Source: Flavobacterium sp. MedPE-SWcel (GTDB taxonomy: Bacteria > Bacteroidota > Bacteroidia > Flavobacteriales > Flavobacteriaceae). Taken from it: a stretch of 64,000 bases of DNA. The DNA is taken from assembly GCA_001874325.1 (NCBI GenBank), contig MPCW01000008.1, forward strand, positions 1 through 64,000. Reading direction: 5' to 3'. Each line of letters starts with the position of its first letter. Position 1 is the stretch's first letter. Below are positions 17,286 through 25,987 of the stretch, piece by piece. The notes under the pieces are model-generated. The model did not search any database, was not told the origin of the DNA, and worked only from the letters and a program-made list of their open reading frames with translations. The position numbers and the translations under genes were made by a program.

Positions 17286-17924
17286 ATGAGTACAATTAGA
17301 TTAGGAGATGAAGCTCCAAACTTTACAGCGCAATCAACAGAAGGTGAAATTAACTTTCACAATTGGCTCGGCGATGATTGGGGAGTTCTATTTTCTCACC
17401 CAGCGGATTACACTCCTGTTTGTACAACTGAATTAGGGACTGTTTCAAAGTATAAAGCTGAGTTTGATAAAAGGAATGTTAAAGTAATTGCATTGAGTGT
17501 GGATGGTTTAGCATCTCATAATGGCTGGATTAATGACATTAATGAAACGCAAAACACAGTAATGAACTTTCCGATTATAGCAGATGAGGATAAAAAAGTC
17601 GCTATATTATATGATATGATTCATCCGAATGTTGATAGCAAATTGACCGTGAGATCAGTATTTGTTATAGGTGCTGATAAAAAGGTAAAGTTAACTATTA
17701 CCTACCCTGCATCAACAGGTAGAAATTTTGATGAATTATTAAGAGTAATTGATTCATTACAATTGACAGCATATCATAAAGTAGCAACTCCTGCGAATTG
17801 GAATAATGGAGATGACTGTGTTATTGTGCCTTCGGTTTCTAATGAAGACATTCCAGATTTATTTCCGAAAGGACATACTGAAGTTAAGCCGTATTTAAGA
17901 TTAACTCCTCAGCCAAATCTTTAA
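17286..17924 (+). CDS. 1-Cys peroxiredoxin (Prx6 type)
   Basis: This 212-residue peroxiredoxin reduces H2O2 and organic peroxides in the cytoplasm. The peroxidatic Cys is Cys46 in H-P-A-D-Y-T-P-V-C-T-T-E. The C-terminal extension (P-A-N-W-N-N-G-D-D-C and the F-P-K-G-H region) is that of the Prx6/1-Cys subfamily. A second Cys lies near residue 179, where some archaeal members use it for resolution. The gene is bracketed by the intact nitronate monooxygenase gene and a fragment of that same gene, so it may have been inserted or rearranged there. It has no obvious operon partner. Confidence 0.9.
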   Translation: MSTIRLGDEAPNFTAQSTEGEINFHNWLGDDWGVLFSHPADYTPVCTTELGTVSKYKAEFDKRNVKVIALSVDGLASHNGWINDINETQNTVMNFPIIADEDKKVAILYDMIHPNVDSKLTVRSVFVIGADKKVKLTITYPASTGRNFDELLRVIDSLQLTAYHKVATPANWNNGDDCVIVPSVSNEDIPDLFPKGHTEVKPYLRLTPQPNL

Positions 17925-17980
17925 TGAAACCTGTATAAAAATTAAGTCTAGTAGTTATAACAAAATATTTTATTAGACTT

Positions 17981-18112
17981 CTTATAGGTGAAGGAGAATT
18001 ATAAATAGGACAAATTGCAGGGTTAATATACGATGTTAAACCTGCTGCCGAAATTGTAAAAGAAATAGTGACCGATTTTAAAGCTGCAAAGCAAGAAGTG
18101 GCCAATCTATAA
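17981..18112 (+). pseudogene. 3' fragment of nitronate monooxygenase
   Basis: This stretch aligns with the last 130 or so bases of the intact gene that ends at 16858, at about 85% identity by eye. Encoded shared segments include I-G-Q-I-A-G-L, D-V-K-P-A-A-E-I-V-K-E-I-V and A-K-Q-E. A Glu codon of the intact gene is TAA here (18001-18003 region), there is a 3-nt indel upstream, and homology stops at about 17981. It is a truncated duplicate, not a gene. Confidence 0.85.
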
Positions 18113-18124
18113 GTTTTAAGATAT

Positions 18125-18158
18125 AAAAAAAGCTGTTCAATATTGAACAGCTTTTTTT
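18125..18158. terminator. Bidirectional palindromic terminator
   Basis: A perfect palindrome of 17-nt half-sites around GCTGTTCAATATTGAACAGC has A and T tracts outside. It can end transcripts from the peroxiredoxin side and from the convergent alkaline phosphatase gene. Confidence 0.8.
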
Positions 18159-18178
18159 ATAGATATATTTTCTTAATA

Positions 18179-19597
18179 CTAAAACTTATTTTCTATTTCA
18201 GCAGCTTCTAGCATTAGGTAGTGTAAGTCAGTATTTTTTACAAATGGTTTAAGCAAATCGCTACCAGGACCAAACATGGCTAGCTCTACAAAATCTCCAG
18301 AGTGATTCATACTGATCCAACCTACAGAGTTGTATTTCTTTTGTATTTCAGCAAAATCTTCAAATGGTAATTTTTTATAATTGTAAAGACCACCTTGTTT
18401 ACCAAAAGTACCAGTATAGTAACTTAAAACTTTTTTAGCTTCTTCTTCGGTTATTTCGGCAGCATTAGCTTGTTTTACAATATCCTGTACTTCACTTACT
18501 GATGTGGTATTATGAATTTCATTAAGTATCCACTCATTAGTTTGCGTGTATTTTTGCAGGCTATCAAAATTTTCATTAGCCTTTTTGCCATATATAATAC
18601 CAGGGTTACCATTACCATGATCGGTAGTAATAACTACTAATGTTTCACCATCTTTTTCGGCGAAATCAATAGCTGTTTTTATAGCGTCGTCAAAAGCTAC
18701 TTGGTCGTACAATAATGCTCCAATATCGTTAGAGTGTGCACCCCAGTCTACCTTACCAGCTTCTACTTGTAATACAAACCCTTTTTTATTTCCCTTCATA
18801 TTGTCAATAGCCTTTTCAGTCATTTCGGCTAGAGTAGGGGTAACATCGGTAAGTTCTTTACTGCTTCTACAGTCTATAGTATATGGTAAAGCGTTTTCTG
18901 CAAATACACCTAATACAGGTTTATTTCCTGTTGTATTTTCCATTTCTTGTTTTGTACGAGCTACTTGCCATCCTTTGGCTTTATAAGCAGCGTATAAATC
19001 TTTTTTATCTTTTCTAGTTTCGGCACTAAAATATTTATTACCACCACCCATCATAACGTCAAAACCTATTTTTAGGTAATCTTCTGCTATTTCAGGTTGA
19101 GCATTTCTACTATTATTATTAATACAAAAACCAGCAGGAGTTGCATGAGTAATAGGTACTGTAGTAACACAGCCTACTTTTTTTCCACTCATTTTAAATT
19201 TTTGTAGTATAGGTAAATGTTTTTCTCCATTAGGACCTATGTTTAGAGAACCATTGTTTACTCTATGCCCACCACCCCATGAAGAACATCCAGCAGCAGA
19301 ATCGGTTACTATAGAGTTTGCTGATGCAGTATCCATAAGTGCACGAGAAACACGTTGATCTTTATATAACTGTATCCAGTTAGAACCTTGACCAGTTTTT
19401 CGATTTAAGTATAAATCTGCCATGTTAAGTGTTCCAGAACTCATACCGTCACTAACCAAAAATATAATGTTTTTGGCTTTTTTATTTTTACCTGTAATAT
19501 CAAAATCAATTACCCCAGCAGATGCCTCAAATGGGTTAAGCACAGCAGTACCAATTGCAGCTAAGGAACCGTTTCTAAAAAATTTTCTTCTATCCAT
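18179..19597 (-). CDS. Alkaline phosphatase, Tat-exported
   Basis: This 472-residue phosphomonoesterase belongs to the PhoA-type alkaline phosphatase superfamily. The nucleophile is Ser100 in T-D-S-A-A-G. Metal-binding segments are visible: V-S-D-G-M-S near residue 49, V-D-W-G-A-H-S and T-T-D-H-G-N-G in the second half. The N-terminus D-R-R-K-F-F is a twin-arginine motif followed by a hydrophobic stretch and an A-S-A site, so it should be folded in the cytoplasm and exported by Tat. It would release phosphate from organic esters. No Pho box could be recognised upstream. Confidence 0.9.
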   Translation of the reverse strand: MDRRKFFRNGSLAAIGTAVLNPFEASAGVIDFDITGKNKKAKNIIFLVSDGMSSGTLNMADLYLNRKTGQGSNWIQLYKDQRVSRALMDTASANSIVTDSAAGCSSWGGGHRVNNGSLNIGPNGEKHLPILQKFKMSGKKVGCVTTVPITHATPAGFCINNNSRNAQPEIAEDYLKIGFDVMMGGGNKYFSAETRKDKKDLYAAYKAKGWQVARTKQEMENTTGNKPVLGVFAENALPYTIDCRSSKELTDVTPTLAEMTEKAIDNMKGNKKGFVLQVEAGKVDWGAHSNDIGALLYDQVAFDDAIKTAIDFAEKDGETLVVITTDHGNGNPGIIYGKKANENFDSLQKYTQTNEWILNEIHNTTSVSEVQDIVKQANAAEITEEEAKKVLSYYTGTFGKQGGLYNYKKLPFEDFAEIQKKYNSVGWISMNHSGDFVELAMFGPGSDLLKPFVKNTDLHYLMLEAAEIENKF

Positions 19598-19696
19598 TAT
19601 ATATAATAGTTATGAGCCAAATATACTAAACTCTATGATAAAGGATTATTGTGAAATGTTATTTATTAGTTATGTATTAGATAGTAGAATAAAAAA

Positions 19697-19723
19697 CACC
19701 TCCTACTATTATAGTAGAAGGTG
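19697..19723 (-). terminator. Terminator after lysA
   Basis: On the minus strand CACCTTCTACTAT pairs with ATAGTAGGAGGTG, with one G-T pair, and runs into TTTTTT. It begins 40 nt beyond the lysA stop. Confidence 0.75.
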
Positions 19724-19762
19724 CTTGAATAAAATTGATATAACCATTAATCTATATGAATG

Positions 19763-20989
19763 TTAACTTGTAACAAGAGTAGATTCAAAATTCATAACCT
19801 TTTGTTTACTGATGATGTCATCAAACGTTTCTCTTTCACGTATTAAATGTGCTTCACCTTCATACCATAAAACCTCGGCAGGACGTAATCGTGAATTATA
19901 ATTACTAGCCATAGAGAAACAATATGCACCAGCATTATTAAAACATAATATATCACCTTCGGTAATTTCAGCTATTCTACGATTGCTAGCAAAAGTATCT
20001 GTCTCACAGATATAACCTACTACGCTATAAAAACGTTTTTTACCATTTTGGTTCGATATATTTTCTATATGATGATACGAGCCATATAACATAGGACGTA
20101 TTAAGTGGTTAAAACCACTATCGATCCCTGCAAATACTGTAGAGGTAGTTTGTTTTACTACATTTACTTTTGCAAGAAATGAACCCGATTCACTAACCAA
20201 AAACTTACCAGGTTCAAAGCATAAAGTAAGTTCTTTACCATATTCAGTACAAAAACGGTTAAAACGTTTTGAGAGCTTTTTACCTAATTCTTCAATATCT
20301 GTTTCTATATCATCTTCTTTATAAGGTACTTTAAAACCACTACCAAAGTCAATGAATTCTAATGTATTAAACTGTTTAGCGGCATTAAACAATATTTCGG
20401 CAGCATATAAAAACACTTCTATATCTAATATGTCTGACCCTGTGTGCATATGAATACCATTAATATGCATTCCCGTATTATCAATAATTCGTAATAAATG
20501 TGGCATTTGATGTATAGATATACCAAACTTACTATCAATATGACCTACAGAGATGTTGTTATTTCCTCCTGCCATTACATGAGGGTTAATACGGATGCAT
20601 ACTGGAATATCAGGATGTTTAGTACCAAATAGTTCTAGTATAGAAAGGTTATCTATATTTATTTGTACACCTAAAGCAGCAACTTCTTCTATTTCTTCAA
20701 TAGAAACGCCATTTGGAGTATATATAATTTTTTCAGGCGGATAACCTGCTGTTAACCCTAGTTGTACTTCTTGTATAGAAACAGTATCTAAACCAGAGCC
20801 CAACTGTTTTAAAAGCTTTAATATCGATAGGTTATTTAATGCTTTTACAGCATAGTTTATTCTTAAATTGTCAACTTTTAAAAAAGCTTTTTCTAGTTTT
20901 AGATATTGCGATTCTATTTTTGCAGCATCATAAACATATAAGGGGCTACCAAACTGTTGGACAGCCCCTAATAATTGATTTGTTTCCAT
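19763..20989 (-). CDS. lysA: Diaminopimelate decarboxylase
   Basis: This PLP enzyme of 408 residues makes L-lysine from meso-diaminopimelate. The PLP lysine is Lys49 in Y-A-V-K-A-L. The glycine-rich phosphate loop is F-G-S-G-F, the Glu-Pro-Gly-Lys segment (F-E-P-G-K-F) follows, and the catalytic C-E-T-D-T-F-A motif lies near residue 340. The family name is secure. Its closest alternative, carboxynorspermidine decarboxylase, lacks this C-E-T/S-D pattern. It is monocistronic with a terminator downstream and about 100 nt of spacer to the neighbouring lipoprotein gene. Confidence 0.93.
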   Translation of the reverse strand: METNQLLGAVQQFGSPLYVYDAAKIESQYLKLEKAFLKVDNLRINYAVKALNNLSILKLLKQLGSGLDTVSIQEVQLGLTAGYPPEKIIYTPNGVSIEEIEEVAALGVQINIDNLSILELFGTKHPDIPVCIRINPHVMAGGNNNISVGHIDSKFGISIHQMPHLLRIIDNTGMHINGIHMHTGSDILDIEVFLYAAEILFNAAKQFNTLEFIDFGSGFKVPYKEDDIETDIEELGKKLSKRFNRFCTEYGKELTLCFEPGKFLVSESGSFLAKVNVVKQTTSTVFAGIDSGFNHLIRPMLYGSYHHIENISNQNGKKRFYSVVGYICETDTFASNRRIAEITEGDILCFNNAGAYCFSMASNYNSRLRPAEVLWYEGEAHLIRERETFDDIISKQKVMNFESTLVTS

Positions 20990-21091
20990 TTGATATTAAA
21001 ATTTTCGAGTGCAATAGTACTCTCAAAATAATATCTGAACAATTAATAAAATTTATTAAATAAATTTATAACAAAATGTTATAAATAAAAC

Positions 21092-21505
21092 TTACTTAGT
21101 AAAGGTAAGCTGATATCCATCTGCTGCTATATCAGATAAGATCATTGTATTTCCGGTAATATTTTGACAACCAAAATTGATATCGTTAACCTTTAGGCTT
21201 TCAGCACATGTTTCGATACCTATGTAATTGGTTTCATAGCTGTAATTATAAGTTCCAGACTCAAAGAAATCAGTAACATCTTCATCAGTATTGTTATTTA
21301 CAACAGTAACAGTATTATTTGTAGTATTAAATGCCCACACGATAAGACCTTCTTCTATATCCTGATCTATACCAAGAAGAGATCCACTTACATTTGTAAG
21401 ATTCCAACTAGCGTTTAAAGGATTAACTGCTGGAGCAGAGTCGTCATCAGAACAGCCTACACATAATAATAAAGTTGTAATACTTAGCAATAAAATTTTT
21501 TTCAT
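21092..21505 (-). CDS. Small lipoprotein, lipocalin-like
   Basis: This 137-residue lipoprotein has a lipobox L-C-V-G-C (Cys18) followed by Ser-Asp-Asp-Asp. The mature domain begins with N-A-S-W-N-L-T-N-V-S-G, the W-x-L start common to flavobacterial lipocalin-like domains, and contains a run of short beta strands (V-V-N-N-N, then Y-N-Y-S-Y). The function is unknown. It is a single gene lying upstream of nothing obviously related and divergent from sucC. Confidence 0.7.
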   Translation of the reverse strand: MKKILLLSITTLLLCVGCSDDDSAPAVNPLNASWNLTNVSGSLLGIDQDIEEGLIVWAFNTTNNTVTVVNNNTDEDVTDFFESGTYNYSYETNYIGIETCAESLKVNDINFGCQNITGNTMILSDIAADGYQLTFTK

Positions 21506-21637
21506 AATAAATTGTTTTTACTGGTTAGATGTTAATAATTCTTAAAGGTTGCGTTAGGTGAAATATTTAAAACTTAGTGTATATTTTTTTAGACGGAAAA
21601 AATTTAAAAATACTTTTAGCCATTAGATGTATTTTGC

Positions 21638-21645
21638 TATTTTTG
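21638..21645 (+). promoter_or_regulatory. Candidate sucC -7 box
   Basis: TATTTTTG matches TAnnTTTG 31 nt before the sucC start codon. The -33 region (TTTTAG around 21614) is a poor match, so this is a tentative call. Confidence 0.45.
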
Positions 21646-21676
21646 TTCCACTTTTAATAAGATAAATGCATTAATT

Positions 21677-22870
21677 ATGAATTTACACGAATATCAGGGA
21701 AAAGAAATACTAGCTAGCCACGGAGTACGTGTACAGCGTGGTGTTGTTGCTAACAACGCTACAGAAGCTGTAGCTGCTGCTAAACAATTAACCGAGGAGA
21801 CCGGTACTGGATGGCATGTTATTAAGGCTCAGGTTCATGCAGGTGGACGTGGAAAAGGTGGTGGAGTTAAACTTGCTAAAAATCTACAAGAAGTAGAAGA
21901 AATTGCAGGTCAAATAATAGGTATGGATCTTGTTACTCCTCAAACACCTCCTACAGGTAAAAGAGTACACAAAGTACTTATCGCTGAGGATGTATATTAT
22001 CCAGGAGAAAGTGAAACTTCAGAGTTTTATGTATCTGTATTATTAAATAGAGGTGCTGGTCGTAACATGATTATGTATTCTACTGAAGGTGGAATGGATA
22101 TTGAAGAGGTTGCAGAAAAAACACCACACCTTATTTTTACTGAAGAAATAGACCCTGCTGTAGGTCTTCAGTCTTTCCAAGCAAGAAGAGTTGCCTTTAA
22201 TTTAGGTCTTACTGGTAATGCATTTAAAGAAATGGTGAAGTTTGTAGCTTCTCTTTATAAAGCATATGTTGAAAGTGATGCTTCAATGTTTGAAATTAAC
22301 CCAGTATTAAAAACATCTGATAATAAAATAATAGCTGTAGATGCTAAAGTTGATCTTGATGACAACGCATTATACAGACAAAAAGCATACGCTGAAATGC
22401 GTGATGTTCTTGAAGAAAATGCTATTGAAGTTGAGGCAAAAGAAGTTGGACTTAACTATGTAGATCTTGATGGAACAGTAGGATGTATGGTAAACGGTGC
22501 AGGACTTGCTATGGCAACAATGGATCTTATCAAATATGCAGGTTTTGAGCCAGCTAACTTCCTTGATGTAGGTGGTACTGCTGATGCAAAGCGTGTTGAA
22601 ACAGCTTTCCGTATCATATTAAAAGACCCTAATGTAAAAGCAATTCTTATTAATATATTTGGTGGTATCGTTCGTTGTGATCGTGTTGCTCAAGGTGTTG
22701 TAGATGCTTATAAAAACATGGGAGATTCTATAAACGTGCCTATTATTGTACGTTTACAAGGTACAAATGCTGAAATTGCAAAAGAACTTATAGATAACTC
22801 TGGTATGCCAATACTTTCTGCTACTTTATTCCAAGAAGCTGCAGACCAAGTAACAAGTGCTTTAAGTTAA
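21677..22870 (+). CDS. sucC: Succinate-CoA ligase, beta subunit
   Basis: This is the beta subunit of succinyl-CoA synthetase in the TCA cycle, 397 residues, forming succinate, CoA and ATP. It starts M-N-L-H-E-Y-Q-G-K-E, has the ATP-grasp region G-G-R-G-K-G-G-G, and has the C-terminal ligase domain with N-I-F-G-G-I-V-R-C-D. The alpha subunit gene sucD is not adjacent, unlike in proteobacteria. Separate sucC and sucD loci are usual in flavobacteria. The gene is flanked by its own putative promoter and a strong terminator. Confidence 0.95.
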   Translation: MNLHEYQGKEILASHGVRVQRGVVANNATEAVAAAKQLTEETGTGWHVIKAQVHAGGRGKGGGVKLAKNLQEVEEIAGQIIGMDLVTPQTPPTGKRVHKVLIAEDVYYPGESETSEFYVSVLLNRGAGRNMIMYSTEGGMDIEEVAEKTPHLIFTEEIDPAVGLQSFQARRVAFNLGLTGNAFKEMVKFVASLYKAYVESDASMFEINPVLKTSDNKIIAVDAKVDLDDNALYRQKAYAEMRDVLEENAIEVEAKEVGLNYVDLDGTVGCMVNGAGLAMATMDLIKYAGFEPANFLDVGGTADAKRVETAFRIILKDPNVKAILINIFGGIVRCDRVAQGVVDAYKNMGDSINVPIIVRLQGTNAEIAKELIDNSGMPILSATLFQEAADQVTSALS

Positions 22871-22890
22871 TATCTATTGGATATATAAAT

Positions 22891-22920
22891 AAAAAGCCTG
22901 AGTAATTGCTCAGGCTTTTT
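22891..22920. terminator. Terminator after sucC
   Basis: Arms AAAAAGCCTGAG and CTCAGGCTTTTT pair perfectly over 12 bp around a 6-nt loop. It also sits between convergent genes. Confidence 0.85.
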
Positions 22921-22966
22921 TATTTATAAGAGATTTTACTGTATAGTATTTTCTTCTTTTTGTATT

Positions 22967-23395
22967 TTAAGCTTTTTTGTTTTTTCCGTTACTAAACTTA
23001 AACTTTTCTACTATAGGTTCGACTTTCTTAGACTTGTAGTTCTTTTTTGGAATAGGTTTTTTAACAGCAGGTTTAGCTTTTGTATTATCTGAGTTACTCT
23101 TTTTTGTTTTTTCAGCTTTATTTTTGCTTAGAGCAGCTTTATTTTGTGCTAAAACTTCTTGTACATTTTTAGGGTTCTCTTTTGTACCTCGTAAATGAAT
23201 TATTAGACCATTAAGAAAATTACGTAATACTTGATCGCCACAATCCATATAGTTTGGATGATCAGGATTACGGAAAAAAGCACCAAGCTCTGCTTTTGAT
23301 ATTCTAAAATCTACTAATTCTAATATTTCTACTATTTGGTCATCACGTAGTTGTAATGCCACACGTAATTTCTTGAATACGTCGTTATTGTTCAT
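22967..23395 (-). CDS. DUF1456 family protein (YehS-like)
   Basis: This 142-residue protein has an N-terminal DUF1456 domain (about residues 1-75): N-N-D-V-F-K-K-L-R-V-A-L, then R-N-P-D-H-P-N-Y. The family usually has two such repeats, and the first is clear here. The C-terminal 60 residues are Lys/Pro-rich (A-V-K-K-P-I-P-K-K), suggesting a basic tail that may bind nucleic acid. The function is unknown. It lies downstream of mscS on the same strand, with 82 nt between them. Confidence 0.8.
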   Translation of the reverse strand: MNNNDVFKKLRVALQLRDDQIVEILELVDFRISKAELGAFFRNPDHPNYMDCGDQVLRNFLNGLIIHLRGTKENPKNVQEVLAQNKAALSKNKAEKTKKSNSDNTKAKPAVKKPIPKKNYKSKKVEPIVEKFKFSNGKNKKA

Positions 23396-23477
23396 TAATT
23401 ATCATTTTGGCAAAGATACTCAATATCCTATTGGGGATTGAATAAATTTTATAGTTTGCCAGATAATGGTAATTTTC

Positions 23478-24308
23478 TTAAGAATCACTAGTATGAATAA
23501 CTCTTTGAGGGAATGGTATAGTTATATTGTTTTCGTTGAATTTTTGAAATATACGTACTCTAATGTCACTTTTAGTATTTTCTACTCTAAACACGCCTTC
23601 CACCCAAAAATGTACTGAAAAATTAAGTGAAGAGTCTCCAAAGTCTATAAATCGTACAAATGGCTCAGGAGTAGAGAGTACAGAGTCTTCTTCTTTAGCA
23701 GCTTCTTTTAAAAGTTTCATGACTAATTCTACATCAGAAGAATAATCTACACCTACAATTACTTCAAATCGTGCAGCTTTCTCGTTGTGAGTCCAGTTAA
23801 TAAGTTCATTTCCTGTTAAAGCAGAATTAGGGAGAATGATGTTTTTATCATCTCGTGTTAATATTGAAGTAGTTCTTAGGTTTATTTCACTTACACGCCC
23901 TACAATTCCATTAACTTCTATTATATCATCTACTTTTACAGAGGAGTCTATAAGTATAATAATACCTGATATATAATCACTAAATAAGTTTTGTATACCT
24001 AGACCAAGACCTACTAATAAGGCTGCCGACCCAGCCAAAAGTACAGAGAGGCTAAATCCTAGTATTTGTAATGATGATATTATTATTATTACTAAAAGAA
24101 CGTAGCGTATTAATGTGTATATAGAATATTTTTTTGCTTGGTCGAAACGTTGCGTTCTATATATGCTTCTTTTTATAAACTTTAGTAATAAAAACGCAAT
24201 GATTAGAAAAGTTGTTAGTGCTACTATAGAGCTTATCCTTACGTGAGTATCTCCAATAGAGAAGATAACGTAGTTTAAAAATTCTTTGATATTAAAATCT
24301 TTCATCAT
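23478..24308 (-). CDS. Small-conductance mechanosensitive channel (MscS)
   Basis: This MscS-family channel of about 276 residues releases solutes on hypo-osmotic shock. Three hydrophobic segments are visible in the first 130 residues. The pore helix is the Gly/Ala-rich A-A-L-L-V-G-L-G-L-G-I-Q-N-L, followed by the beta domain with T-S-I-L-T-R-D-D-K-N-I-I-L-P-N. The longest frame begins at a TTG at 24326. Two adjacent ATGs at 24308 and 24305 give the normal N-terminus M-M-K-D-F-N. A TATATTTG box on the minus strand (24324-24331) fits a promoter about 10 nt upstream of them. Confidence 0.88.
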   Translation of the reverse strand: MMKDFNIKEFLNYVIFSIGDTHVRISSIVALTTFLIIAFLLLKFIKRSIYRTQRFDQAKKYSIYTLIRYVLLVIIIISSLQILGFSLSVLLAGSAALLVGLGLGIQNLFSDYISGIIILIDSSVKVDDIIEVNGIVGRVSEINLRTTSILTRDDKNIILPNSALTGNELINWTHNEKAARFEVIVGVDYSSDVELVMKLLKEAAKEEDSVLSTPEPFVRFIDFGDSSLNFSVHFWVEGVFRVENTKSDIRVRIFQKFNENNITIPFPQRVIHTSDS

Positions 24309-24432
24309 TATTACTTTGATAAGCAAATATAGTTAAATAGCATTATTATTTATGTTTTTATAATCATCGGTTTATTAGTCGGAAATAGTTTAGTTACCTT
24401 TTTGTAAATTTGTAGGATTTACTCCTTAAATG

Positions 24433-24458
24433 ACTTTAACCTTGATAGAGGTTAAAGT
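24433..24458 (+). other. Hairpin in trmH leader
   Basis: ACTTTAACCT and AGGTTAAAGT form a perfect 10-bp stem with a 6-nt loop, followed by TTTTTA. It lies just before the preferred start of trmH and would fall inside the coding region if the upstream ATG at 24430 were used. A leader attenuator is one possibility, but no upstream gene is terminated by it. Confidence 0.5.
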
Positions 24459-24474
24459 TTTTACTTTAGATGCA

Positions 24475-25137
24475 ATGAAAGATATATTTGATATAGATTA
24501 CCTTACTCACATAGAGAATTTTATTACTGAAGAAAGACAAAAAAGGTTTTTAGATGTACTAAAGAGCCGTACAAAACATTTTACTGTAGCTATAGAAGAT
24601 GTTTTTCAGTTGCATAATACAAGTGCTGTAATGAGAACTTGTGAAGTTTTTGGTGTACAAGAATTAAATGTAATAGAGGAGAAGTATGGTGCTGATATAG
24701 ATAAAGAAATTGCTATGGGTGCCCAAAAGTGGGTAGATGTAAACAAGTTTGGTAGTACTAGTGCTTGTATAAAAGGACTTAGAGATAAGGGATATAAAAT
24801 TATAGCAACATCACCACACAATGAATCTTGCTTTATTGATGAATTTGATATAACAGAACCTGCGGCTTTATTTTTTGGAACAGAGAAAAGCGGGCTTTCT
24901 GAAGAGGTGCTTAATCAGGCAGATGGTTTTATAAAAATACCAATGCGAGGGTTTACTGAGAGCCTTAATATATCAAACTCAGCAGCTATAATTTTACAAG
25001 ATATCACTAATAAATTACATAAGTCAGATATAGAGTGGGGGTTAACAGATAAAGAAATTGTACAAAAGCGTATTGATTGGACAAGAAAATCAATAAAAGA
25101 TATTGATTTTATCACCCAAAAATATTTTGAAAAGTAG
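24475..25137 (+). CDS. trmH: SpoU-family tRNA 2'-O-methyltransferase (TrmH)
   Basis: This is a SAM-dependent RNA ribose methyltransferase, probably forming Gm18 in the tRNA D-loop. The SpoU motifs are visible: N-T-S-A-V-M-R-T-C (motif 1), the Gly-rich L-F-F-G-T-E-K-S-G-L (motif 2) and the knot-forming I-P-M-R-G-F-T-E-S-L-N-I-S (motif 3). The frame begins at an ATG at 24430, but the family starts at M-K-D-I-F-D, which is the ATG at 24475. The upstream segment would encode a hairpin that looks untranslated. It is convergent with the next gene. Confidence 0.87.
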   Translation: MKDIFDIDYLTHIENFITEERQKRFLDVLKSRTKHFTVAIEDVFQLHNTSAVMRTCEVFGVQELNVIEEKYGADIDKEIAMGAQKWVDVNKFGSTSACIKGLRDKGYKIIATSPHNESCFIDEFDITEPAALFFGTEKSGLSEEVLNQADGFIKIPMRGFTESLNISNSAAIILQDITNKLHKSDIEWGLTDKEIVQKRIDWTRKSIKDIDFITQKYFEK

Positions 25138-25143
25138 GCTGAG

Positions 25144-25908
25144 TTATTTTTTGTTTATCGCCTTATACTCTTCATAACAACCACTTATAGCATCCATTAT
25201 CTGTAAGTCATTTGCTGTTGTTATAAATGCCTCAGAATAGTTACACCTTTCTAATATATCAGCAATTTCATCTCTAGTTACACCTAGTAGCGCGCCTAGC
25301 GTTTCACGATCAAATTTAGAAGCAAGGGCATTACGTACAGTATCATCCTTTTTCATCTCTCTTAATCGTCTCATTTCGGCAGGTTTCTTACCAAATATAT
25401 TATGTAGTAAATCGGCAGGATTAAATACAGAGCTTACTATACGTTTAAATGCACTAGGGGAGTTCTCTCCACCTTCATATCCTTGTGGTAACCCTGATAT
25501 ACTATAACGATAGTTAGGTTTCTTAATAGGGGCTAGTTTAGAGTCTATTTGTAAATAACCAGTAAGGTTGTACTTGTCAATAATAACTTCTTCTAGTGTA
25601 TATGCCCTCTCTGTAAGTGGTATTTTGGTAACAGTAGTATTGTTTATCCAATCATTTGTTACACGTACTTTTATAGATTGATAACCTATAAGGGATATGT
25701 GGAGTGTGTCATTAGCACTGGCTGCTATGGTAAATTTACCTTTTTCATCGGTAAGAGTACCTTTTACCGTATTAATGTTGATAATGTTAATATTTGCTGC
25801 GGGTTGATGTGTACCATCGTTAATAATAATACCCGAAACAGTCTTTACTTGTTGTGCGAAACAAGAAAGAGAAAAGCTCAAAAATAAAAAAACTACAAAA
25901 TACCTCAT
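25144..25908 (-). CDS. CarboxypepD-regulatory-like exported protein
   Basis: This exported protein of about 254 residues has a signal peptide M-R-Y-F-V-V-F-L-F ending F-A-Q-Q. Residues 22-95 form the carboxypeptidase-regulatory-like beta-sandwich domain found at the start of TonB-dependent receptors (V-S-G-I-I, then L-T-D-E-K-G-K-F-T, L-I-G-Y-Q-S-I). No receptor barrel follows. The C-terminal half is helical with conserved A-S-K-F-D-R-E-T-L-G-A-L-L-G. An upstream TTG would lengthen the N-terminus by 11 residues and spoil the signal peptide. The function is unknown. Confidence 0.8.
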   Translation of the reverse strand: MRYFVVFLFLSFSLSCFAQQVKTVSGIIINDGTHQPAANINIININTVKGTLTDEKGKFTIAASANDTLHISLIGYQSIKVRVTNDWINNTTVTKIPLTERAYTLEEVIIDKYNLTGYLQIDSKLAPIKKPNYRYSISGLPQGYEGGENSPSAFKRIVSSVFNPADLLHNIFGKKPAEMRRLREMKKDDTVRNALASKFDRETLGALLGVTRDEIADILERCNYSEAFITTANDLQIMDAISGCYEEYKAINKK

Positions 25909-25987
25909 TGAATGTTTATGTGATGTAAAAGTAATAAACAAACGTGATATTTTGTAGTTAGTATGTAATTAAGAAGAAATTTTTATT

